A stretch of 64,000 bases of DNA from CADCVW01 sp964251385 (GTDB lineage Bacteria > Pseudomonadota > Alphaproteobacteria > Sphingomonadales > Sphingomonadaceae): NCBI GenBank assembly GCA_964251385.1, contig CAXUJK010000005.1:1-64000 (forward strand), given 5' to 3'. The notes beneath the pieces were generated by a model. That model saw nothing but the letters and a program-made list of their open reading frames with translations. It was not told where the DNA came from and did not search any database. The position numbers and the translations under genes were made by a program. Positions 16,133 to 23,013 of the stretch are shown piece by piece. The stretch's first letter is position 1, and every line of letters begins with the position of its first letter.

Positions 16133-17176
16133 ATGGATGTGAAGAAGATAGCGCTGTTGGTCGGCGCGCTCATCGTAGCGGCGGTGACCGCCGTGATGGC
16201 GAAGAACATGTTTTCCGGGGCCGGATCGACGACGGCTTCGGCCTCGGCGCCCGCCCCCGTTCCGATGGGCCCTGCGATCATGGTCGCGACCAAGTCGCTT
16301 CCCGTGGGCACGATCATCGACGCCACCGCGATCAAGTTCCAGCCGTGGCCCAAGGATCTCGTCCAGCTCCACTACTTCATCCAGGGCAACCCGGACGCGG
16401 ACGTGTCCAAGCTGATCGGCACGGTCGTCCGCAACCCGATCACGGCAGGGCAGCCCGTCACGCAGGGCGCGCTGGTCAAGCCCGGCGACCGCGGCTTTCT
16501 AGCGGCGGCGCTCGGCCCCGGCATGCGCGCCATCACGGTTCCCGTGTCCGCGACCAGCGGCGTCGGCGGGTTCATCTTTCCCGGCGACCGGGTCGACCTC
16601 GTCCTGACGCAGGACGTCGCGGGCGGCGGCGACGGCCCGCCGCTAAAGGTCACCGAGACGATCGTGCGCAACATGCGCGTTCTCGCCACCGATCAGCGCA
16701 CCGTCAGCGAAGGCGTCGACGGCAAGCAGGAGGTCAAGACCTTCTCCACCGTCACGCTCGAGGCCACGCCCAAGCTCACCGAAAAGATCACGGTCGCGCA
16801 GACGATCGGCAGCCTGTCGCTGTCGCTGCGGTCGATCGCGGACAACACGATCGAGCTGGAGCGCGCGATCGCCGCCGGCGAGATCCAGGTGCCGGAGGGC
16901 GACGATCCCAACGCCGAGAAGCGCATGCTGCTCGCCATCGCGTCGCAGCCGATCGACACGGACACGAGCTATACGGTCGGCGGCGACGTCTCGCGCTACC
17001 AGCGCCGCAGCGTGCCCGGCCGTCCCAAGTCGGAAAGCCCGCCGCAGCCCGCCGCGGTCGTTCAATACGAGCAGCCCGCCCGCCAGTCCGCCGCCACCGA
17101 CGCCGTCAGCGTCGGACCCGTGGTCAAGGTCGCGCGCGGCAACAGCGTCACCATCGTTCCGGTTGGAGCCAAGTAG
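16133..17176 (+). CDS. cpaB: Flp pilus assembly protein CpaB
   Basis: Periplasmic or inner-membrane component of the Tad pilus machine, thought to interact with the secretin. It is 347 residues long. The ATG at 16133 gives an N-terminal anchor (VKKIALLVGALIVAAVTAVM) and follows a GGGAGG. An SAF-like domain is visible around VATKSLPVGTIIDATAIKF, then RNPITAGQPVTQGALVKPGD and AITVPVSATSGVGGFIFPGD. The C-terminal ~60 residues are low complexity and Pro/Ser/Arg-rich. The stop abuts the cpaC start with no gap. Confidence 0.95.
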   Translation: MDVKKIALLVGALIVAAVTAVMAKNMFSGAGSTTASASAPAPVPMGPAIMVATKSLPVGTIIDATAIKFQPWPKDLVQLHYFIQGNPDADVSKLIGTVVRNPITAGQPVTQGALVKPGDRGFLAAALGPGMRAITVPVSATSGVGGFIFPGDRVDLVLTQDVAGGGDGPPLKVTETIVRNMRVLATDQRTVSEGVDGKQEVKTFSTVTLEATPKLTEKITVAQTIGSLSLSLRSIADNTIELERAIAAGEIQVPEGDDPNAEKRMLLAIASQPIDTDTSYTVGGDVSRYQRRSVPGRPKSESPPQPAAVVQYEQPARQSAATDAVSVGPVVKVARGNSVTIVPVGAK

Positions 17177-18643
17177 ATGATCAGCAGCAAGTCCACCCGC
17201 CTGCGCATGTTGGGCACCACCGTCGCCGCGGGCCTGGCGCTCAGCATGGCAACGCTGGGCAGCACGCCCGCCGCCGCGCAGAACCCGGTCGCGGTGTCGC
17301 CGGCCGAAACGATGACGCTGTCCGTCGGACGCGGTTCGATGATCCGGCTCAACAGCCCGATGACCGACCTGTTCGTCGCCGATCCCGGCGTCGCCGACGT
17401 CCAGGTCCGTTCGTCGACGCAGCTCTACGTGTTCGGCAAGGGCAAGGGCGAGACCACGGTGTACGCCACCGACCGGTCGGGCCGCGTCGTCTATTCGACC
17501 AACGTCCGCGTCGGAAACAACATCTCGACCGTCGACGACATCCTGCGCCTGGCCATGCCGGAAGCGCAGATCGAGGCGACGCCGATGAACGGCATCATGC
17601 TCCTGACGGGCACCGTCGGCTCGCCGGGCGACGTCGAGGAGGCGACGCGCATCGTCAAGGCCTATGTCGGCGAAGGCACCGAGGTCATCGCCCGGCTTCG
17701 CACCGCGACGCCGCTGCAGGTCATGCTCAAGGTCAAGATCGCGGAAGTCAGCCGGTCGCTGGTCAAGGACATCGGCGTCAATTTCCTCAGCAATTCGAGC
17801 AACAGCAACGGCTTCGTGTTCGGCGCGGCGCAGGGAACGGGCATCAACACGACAACGGGTGCCATCACCGTGCCTGCGGTGGGCACGGTGCTTCGCGCGA
17901 GTGGTCGCCTGCTGGGGGTCGACATCCTGTCGACGCTGAACCTCGCCGAGAACGACGGCCTCGTCACCACGCTCGCCGAGCCCAGCCTGACGGCCTTGTC
18001 GGGCGAGACGGCGAGCTTCCTTGCCGGCGGCGAGTTTCCCATTCCCGTGTCGCAGGGCCTCGGCAACGTCACCGTCGACTACAAGCAGTACGGCGTCAGC
18101 CTCGCCTTCACGCCTTATGTCCTGGCGGACGGGCGCATCTCGATGCGGGTACGGCCCGAGGTCTCCGAGCTGTCGACCGAAGGATCGGTGCGGCTCAACG
18201 GCTTCACCGTTCCCGCAACGACGACCCGGCGCGCGGAGACGACCGTGGAGCTGGGTTCCGGCCAGAGCTTCATGATCGCCGGCCTGATGCGCAATTCGAA
18301 CAGCAACGCGATCAACAAGGCGCCGTTTCTGGGCGACCTGCCGATCATCGGCGCGCTGTTCCGATCGACGGGCTTCCGCAAGGCGGAGACCGAGCTGGTG
18401 ATCATCGTGACGCCGTACCTGGTCAAGCCGGTGTCCGGCCGTCTCGCACTGCCGTCCGACGGCTATCGCGAGCAGAACGACGCGCAACGCTTCCTCGCGA
18501 TCCCCGGCAGGAACGGCGTGTCGGGCGCGCGCGAACCGCGGCCGACGCTCGCACCGCCGCGCACCGTGGTCGGACGCGGCGCGGCGCTGCCGGCTCCCCG
18601 CGTCGGCGCCAAGACGAGCGCCTCCCCCGGCTTCAACTTCTGA
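17177..18643 (+). CDS. cpaC: Tad pilus secretin CpaC (RcpA)
   Basis: Outer-membrane secretin through which the Tad pilus passes. It has 488 residues with a signal peptide ending STPAAAQN. The N-terminal pilus/BON-like region contains FVADPGVADVQVRSSTQLYV and GKGETTVYATDRSGRVVYS. The secretin domain spans roughly residues 175-430, with TLNLAENDGLVTTLAEPSLTA, SGETASFLAGGEFPIPV and the C-terminal PFLGDLPIIGALFRSTGFRK. A Pro/Arg-rich tail follows. It begins directly after cpaB and is followed 30 nt later by cpaD. Confidence 0.96.
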   Translation: MISSKSTRLRMLGTTVAAGLALSMATLGSTPAAAQNPVAVSPAETMTLSVGRGSMIRLNSPMTDLFVADPGVADVQVRSSTQLYVFGKGKGETTVYATDRSGRVVYSTNVRVGNNISTVDDILRLAMPEAQIEATPMNGIMLLTGTVGSPGDVEEATRIVKAYVGEGTEVIARLRTATPLQVMLKVKIAEVSRSLVKDIGVNFLSNSSNSNGFVFGAAQGTGINTTTGAITVPAVGTVLRASGRLLGVDILSTLNLAENDGLVTTLAEPSLTALSGETASFLAGGEFPIPVSQGLGNVTVDYKQYGVSLAFTPYVLADGRISMRVRPEVSELSTEGSVRLNGFTVPATTTRRAETTVELGSGQSFMIAGLMRNSNSNAINKAPFLGDLPIIGALFRSTGFRKAETELVIIVTPYLVKPVSGRLALPSDGYREQNDAQRFLAIPGRNGVSGAREPRPTLAPPRTVVGRGAALPAPRVGAKTSASPGFNF

Positions 18644-18673
18644 TCGCCGCTGGCCAGCACAAGGATTTTCCCA

Positions 18674-19303
18674 ATGGCACGTAAACTCGTTATCGCTCTG
18701 GCCCTCGCGGGCGCTTCGTTGAGCGGCTGCGGCCCCGTCAACCGCGGCGTGGAGTCGGTCAATCAGCCCGTCGTCAGCCGCACCGACTACGTCTTCGACC
18801 TGGTCGCGCCGGAGTACGGGAGCCTGTCCCCGGCGGAAGTCGCCCGCCTGGACGGCTGGTTCCAATCGCTGCAGGTCGGATACGGCGACACGATCTACGT
18901 CGACGATCCGCAGGGCTTCGGCGATCCCAGCCGCCGCGGCGCGGTCGCGGCCGTGGCTCGGCGTTACGGGCTCGACGTCGCGACCGGCGCGCCGATCACG
19001 GGGGGCGGTATTTCGAACGGAGCCGTGCGCGTGATCGTCAGTCGCAGCGGGGCCTATGTTCCCGACTGCCCCAACTGGGATCGTCCGCTTTTCCCCGAGT
19101 ACCAAGGCAGCACGACGTCCAACTTCGGATGCGCGACCAACGGCAATCTTGCGGCGATGATCGCCAACCCCGGCGACCTCATCTCCGGTCGCGCGCCGGG
19201 GCAGACGACCGCGATCTTCAGCAACAGGGCGCTTGAGTCGATCCGCGACGCGAAGCCGACCGGCCTCAATGGCCTCAAGATAGAATCCTCGGGGGGCAGA
19301 TAA
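18674..19303 (+). CDS. cpaD: CpaD-family pilus assembly lipoprotein
   Basis: Outer-membrane lipoprotein of the Tad system, probably needed for secretin localisation or stability. It is 209 residues with signal MARKLVIALALAGASLSGC and lipobox LSGC. CpaD features are the FQSLQVGYGDTIYVDDPQ block, VRVIVSRSGAYVPDCPNWDR, NFGCATNGNLAAMIANPGDL and GRAPGQTT near the end. The Cys pair in the last third is typical. It sits between cpaC and cpaE, with a single base before cpaE. Confidence 0.93.
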   Translation: MARKLVIALALAGASLSGCGPVNRGVESVNQPVVSRTDYVFDLVAPEYGSLSPAEVARLDGWFQSLQVGYGDTIYVDDPQGFGDPSRRGAVAAVARRYGLDVATGAPITGGGISNGAVRVIVSRSGAYVPDCPNWDRPLFPEYQGSTTSNFGCATNGNLAAMIANPGDLISGRAPGQTTAIFSNRALESIRDAKPTGLNGLKIESSGGR

Positions 19304-19304
19304 C

Positions 19305-20585
19305 ATGAACGCACCGTTCAATCCGCGCGGCGCGGCCTTGCGCGATCCTTTCACCGCGTTCGTGTGCGACGATGCGACGGCGGACCTGCTGCGGCCGGTC
19401 GCGGTCGAGCATGGCTGGGCCCCTGAGAAGATCAACAAGGGGGGCCTGCGCAACGCGGTCCAGACGCTGTCCGTGTCGGCGAGCCCGCACATCCTGTTCG
19501 TCGATCTGTCCGAGTCCGGTGATCCGCTCAACGACATCAACGCGCTCGCCGAAGTCTGCGAGCCCGGCACCGTCGTGATCGCGGCGGGCCAGGTCAACGA
19601 CGTCCGCCTGTTCCGCGATCTCGTCTCGTCGGGCATCCAGGATTACCTGCTCAAGCCGTTCACCGCGGACCAGCTGCGCGACGTGTTCGCCAACGCGCAG
19701 ATGACGATCGCCGGGCCCCGGTCGAGCGATCCCGTCAACGAGCGTCCGCACGTCATGACCGCCGTGATCGGCGTGCGCGGCGGCGTCGGCGCATCGACGA
19801 TCGCGACCTCCGTCGCGTGGCTGCTCGGCGACAAATCGGGCCGCACGACCGCTTTGCTCGACCTCGACGTGCATTTCGGGACGGGCGCGCTCGCGCTCGA
19901 TCTGGAGCCCGGTCGCGGCCTCACCGACGCGATCGAGAACCCCAGCCGCATCGACGGGTTGTTCATCGAGCGCGCGATGGTGCGCGCCAACGACAAGCTT
20001 TCGGTGTTGTCCGCCGAGGCACCGATCAACTCGCCGCTGATCACGGACGGGACTGCATTTCATCAGCTCCAGGAGGAGATGAAGAGCGCGTTCGAGAGCA
20101 CGGTCATCGACCTGCCGCGCGCGATGCTCATCCAGTACCCACACCTCGTTCACGACGCGCACGTTACCGTGGTGGTGGTCGAGCTCACTCTTGCGGCGAC
20201 GCGCGACGCGATCCGCATCCTGTCGTGGCTGAAGGCCAACGCCCCGTCGAGCCGGGTCCTCGTCGTCGCCAACCGCATGCCGACCTCGGGCGGGCTCGAG
20301 ATCACGCGCAAGGACTTCGAAAACTCGATCGAACGCGGGATCGACTTCGTCATCCCCGAGGATCCCAAGGTGCTGGCGCAGGCGGCGAAGCTGGGTAAGC
20401 CGCTCGCCGAGGTTTCCGGCAACGGCAAGATCTCGGGCCCGCTGGTGCAGCTGGCGGCCGCGATCCTGGCGAACGCGGACGAGGGCATCGAAGGTGCCGC
20501 GCCCGCCGGTTCCAAGGGAGCCAAGTCGCTGATGGGCAACTTCAAGGCGATGCTCAAGCCCAAGGCCAAGGTCGCAAAGGCGTAA
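19305..20585 (+). CDS. cpaE: Pilus assembly ATPase CpaE (TadZ, ParA/MinD-like)
   Basis: Localisation factor of Tad pili that directs the machine to a cell pole. It has 426 residues. An atypical receiver-like domain occupies about residues 15-135 (HILFVDLSESGDPLNDINAL, SGIQDYLLKPFT). The ParA/MinD ATPase follows, with P-loop GVRGGVGAST at 156-165 and a switch region TALLDLDVHFGTGALALDLE. The first glycine of a classic deviant Walker A lysine motif is replaced by Arg (VRGGVG rather than KGGVG), as is common in CpaE. The next gene is tadB; the expected cpaF motor ATPase gene is missing. Confidence 0.95.
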   Translation: MNAPFNPRGAALRDPFTAFVCDDATADLLRPVAVEHGWAPEKINKGGLRNAVQTLSVSASPHILFVDLSESGDPLNDINALAEVCEPGTVVIAAGQVNDVRLFRDLVSSGIQDYLLKPFTADQLRDVFANAQMTIAGPRSSDPVNERPHVMTAVIGVRGGVGASTIATSVAWLLGDKSGRTTALLDLDVHFGTGALALDLEPGRGLTDAIENPSRIDGLFIERAMVRANDKLSVLSAEAPINSPLITDGTAFHQLQEEMKSAFESTVIDLPRAMLIQYPHLVHDAHVTVVVVELTLAATRDAIRILSWLKANAPSSRVLVVANRMPTSGGLEITRKDFENSIERGIDFVIPEDPKVLAQAAKLGKPLAEVSGNGKISGPLVQLAAAILANADEGIEGAAPAGSKGAKSLMGNFKAMLKPKAKVAKA

Positions 20586-20618
20586 AACACCGCCGCTCGC
20601 AAGCCATAAGGAAGTTTC

Positions 20619-21587
20619 GTGCTGTCATTCGTCGCCTTTGCGGTCGGACTGCTGCTCATGGGGGGCATGGTCTATCTCGCGTTCGCCGGACCGTCCGTGT
20701 CGAAGGCAAGCAACCGCCGTCTGGATTCGCTCAAAGAGCGGCACAGCGGATCGAGCGCGATGGCGACGCAGGCGCAGATGAAGAAGGTCATGGCCGCGCG
20801 CATGACCAAGCTGGACGGGGTCGCGACACGCATCCTGCCCAACCCCAAGCAGCTCGCCAAGCGCATCGAGATGACGGGCAAGAGCTGGACGTTGTTCAAC
20901 TACCTCGCAGCGTCCGCCGCGCTTGCGATCGCAATTCTCGTGTTCGCGTACGTCAAGACGGGCAAGCTGAGCTTCGCGATCCCGATCGGGCTGCTCGTCG
21001 GGCTGGGCCTCCCGCACTGGTTCATTGGCTTCATGATCAAGCGCCGGATCAAGCTTTTCACGCGGCGTTTTCCCGACTCCATCGAGCTCATGGTACGCGG
21101 GCTTCGCTCCGGACTTCCGATCACGGAGACGATCGGCATCGTTGCGACCGAGATTCCGGGTCCTGTCGGCATCGAGTTCCGATCGATCTCGGACAAGATG
21201 AAGATCGGCCGGACGATGGAAGCCGCGTTGCAGGAGACCGCGGACCGGCTCGGCACGCCCGAGTTCCAGTTCTTCACGATCACGCTCGCCATCCAGCGCG
21301 AGACGGGCGGCAATCTGGCCGAGACGCTGACCAACCTGGCCGACGTGCTGCGCAAGCGCGCGCAGATGAAGCTCAAGATCAACGCGATGTCGTCTGAATC
21401 CAAGGCGTCCGCCTACATCGTCGGGTCGCTGCCCTTCATCGTGTTCACGATGATCTGGTTCATCAGTCCGGACTACATGGCCGGCTTCTTCACCGAACCG
21501 CGGCTCATGGTCGCGGGGCTGGTCGGCATGGTGTGGATGTCGATCGGCGCGTTCATCATGGCCAAGATGGTCAACTTCGAAATCTGA
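20619..21587 (+). CDS. tadB: Tad pilus inner-membrane platform protein TadB
   Basis: Type II secretion F-family membrane protein forming the assembly platform with TadC. It is 322 residues, starting with GTG at 20619 after AAGGAAG. Hydrophobic segments lie at the N-terminus, around residues 90-135 (YLAASAALAIAILVFAYVKT) and at the C-terminus. The T2SSF domain contains FPDSIELMVRGLRSGLPITE and ITLAIQRETGGNLAETLTNL, both typical. It follows cpaE by 33 nt, which is too little space for cpaF. Confidence 0.94.
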   Translation: MLSFVAFAVGLLLMGGMVYLAFAGPSVSKASNRRLDSLKERHSGSSAMATQAQMKKVMAARMTKLDGVATRILPNPKQLAKRIEMTGKSWTLFNYLAASAALAIAILVFAYVKTGKLSFAIPIGLLVGLGLPHWFIGFMIKRRIKLFTRRFPDSIELMVRGLRSGLPITETIGIVATEIPGPVGIEFRSISDKMKIGRTMEAALQETADRLGTPEFQFFTITLAIQRETGGNLAETLTNLADVLRKRAQMKLKINAMSSESKASAYIVGSLPFIVFTMIWFISPDYMAGFFTEPRLMVAGLVGMVWMSIGAFIMAKMVNFEI

Positions 21588-21602
21588 TCGGGCGTAAGAG
21601 CG

Positions 21603-22592
21603 ATGGAAACGACTGGACCGACCCTGTTGGGCGTCGACGTGATCTGGGTGGCGACTTTGCTGTCCGCGATCGCGACGCTGATGGTCATACTCGCGATCTA
21701 CGCGGCCACCACGGTGCGCGACCCGATGGCCAAGCGCGTCAAGACGCTGAACGATCGGCGCGAGCAGTTGAAGGCGGGCATCGTCGCCTCGACGTCCAAG
21801 CGCCGCAAGAAGATCACCAACCAGAACGACGCCGCCGACAAGATGCGGTCGGTGCTCGGCAACTTCAAAATGTTGCAGGACGACCAGATCGTCAAGACGC
21901 AGATGAAGCTCGCGCAGGCGGGCGTCCGGACCAAGGACCTCGCCTTCTTCGTCATCGCCGCGCGCTTCGCCGCGCCCGTGGTCCTGGGCTCGTTCATGGT
22001 CTTCATGGTCTACTATATCGATTATTGGCCCGAATGGAGCTCGCTCAAGAAATACGGAGCGGTCGCGGCCACGTTCGTGCTCGGGTACAAGGCGCCCGAC
22101 ATCTGGCTGAGCAACAAGATCTCCAAGCGATCCAAGGAGATCCGCAAAGGTCTGCCCGATGCGCTTGATCTGCTCGTCATCTGCGCCGAGGCGGGGCTCA
22201 CCGTCGACGCCGCGTTCAACCGCGTGTCCAAGGAGTTGGGCAAGGCCTATCCGGAGCTGGGCGAGGAGTTCGCGCTGACGTCGATCGAGCTGGGGTTCCT
22301 GACCGATCGCCGCATGGCGTTCGAGAACCTGGCCAACCGCATCGACCTGGAGGCGGTGCGCGGCGTCGTCACCACCATGATCCAGACGGAGAAATACGGC
22401 ACCCCGCTCGCGTCGGCGCTGCGCGTGCTGTCGGCCGAGTTCCGCAACGAGCGCATGATGCGCGCGGAGGAAAAGGCGGCCCGACTGCCCGCGATCATGT
22501 CGCTGCCGCTGATCCTGTTCATCCTGCCGACGCTGTTCATCGTCATCCTGGGGCCGGCGGCCTGTTCGATCGGCGACGCGTTCGGCGGATAA
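21603..22592 (+). CDS. tadC: Tad pilus inner-membrane platform protein TadC
   Basis: Second T2SSF-family platform protein, 329 residues. There is an N-terminal membrane segment (VDVIWVATLLSAIATLMVIL), a basic cytoplasmic loop with KRRKKITNQNDAADK, and a central pair of helices around residues 115-165. The F domain has LPDALDLLVICAEAGLTVDA and VTTMIQTEKYGTPLASALRV, with a C-terminal helix SLPLILFILPTLFIVILGPA. It starts 15 nt after tadB and is the last recognised tad gene in the run. Confidence 0.94.
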   Translation: METTGPTLLGVDVIWVATLLSAIATLMVILAIYAATTVRDPMAKRVKTLNDRREQLKAGIVASTSKRRKKITNQNDAADKMRSVLGNFKMLQDDQIVKTQMKLAQAGVRTKDLAFFVIAARFAAPVVLGSFMVFMVYYIDYWPEWSSLKKYGAVAATFVLGYKAPDIWLSNKISKRSKEIRKGLPDALDLLVICAEAGLTVDAAFNRVSKELGKAYPELGEEFALTSIELGFLTDRRMAFENLANRIDLEAVRGVVTTMIQTEKYGTPLASALRVLSAEFRNERMMRAEEKAARLPAIMSLPLILFILPTLFIVILGPAACSIGDAFGG

Positions 22593-22647
22593 GGGGAACG
22601 GGCAGGCGTTCGCGCGTTATCGTCCGGGAACACGGAGGAACGACGCG

Positions 22648-23013
22648 GTGCAGCCTTTTACCTTGGACCAGGCAATCATCGCGGGGCTGCTGTTCCTGCT
22701 GGGCATATTGATCGGGATGTATTTTCTGGCGGGCGGCAAGTCGAAGCGGCTGTACCGGCAGGAAGTGGTTCGGCGCGAGGCTCTGGAAAAGGAGAACGAG
22801 CAGCTGCGGCGAGAGGCGCGCGAGCAGGTCGCGATGCGGCGGACGGTCGTTCCCGTGCCGCCCCCGCCGCCGCCCGTGCAGACCGCCGCCGCGCCGGTCG
22901 CCCGCCCCGCGACGCGCGATCCGTTCACGGACGAGCCCCCGCTCGGCGGGCCATACCGCGCGAACAGGCCGAGCGGCGAAGGCGAACCGGATATCGTCAT
23001 ACGGCGGCCCTGA
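22648..23013 (+). CDS. Hypothetical small membrane coiled-coil protein after tadC
   Basis: 121-residue protein with no family I recognise. It starts with GTG at 22648, seven bases after a strong GGAGGAA. One hydrophobic helix (IIAGLLFLLGILIGMYFLAG, residues ~10-29) is followed by a charged, probable coiled-coil stretch (EALEKENEQLRREAREQV) and then a Pro-rich linker (VPVPPPPPPVQ) and a polar tail. It is co-directional with the tad genes and 55 nt from tadC, so it could be an accessory part of the pilus machine (inference). Its end overlaps convergent ppdK by 17 nt. Confidence 0.75.
   Translation: MQPFTLDQAIIAGLLFLLGILIGMYFLAGGKSKRLYRQEVVRREALEKENEQLRREAREQVAMRRTVVPVPPPPPPVQTAAAPVARPATRDPFTDEPPLGGPYRANRPSGEGEPDIVIRRP

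Noticed and set aside
16114..18684. An 856-codon plus-strand frame overlapping cpaB and cpaC
   Set aside because: Out-of-frame shadow with extreme Arg/His content; the real genes in the other frame carry clear family motifs.
16643..19636. A ~1000-codon open frame on the minus strand opposite cpaB-cpaE
   Set aside because: It is a shadow frame in GC-rich DNA: Arg/Asp/Gly/Ala-rich, without motifs, and exactly opposite well-supported genes.
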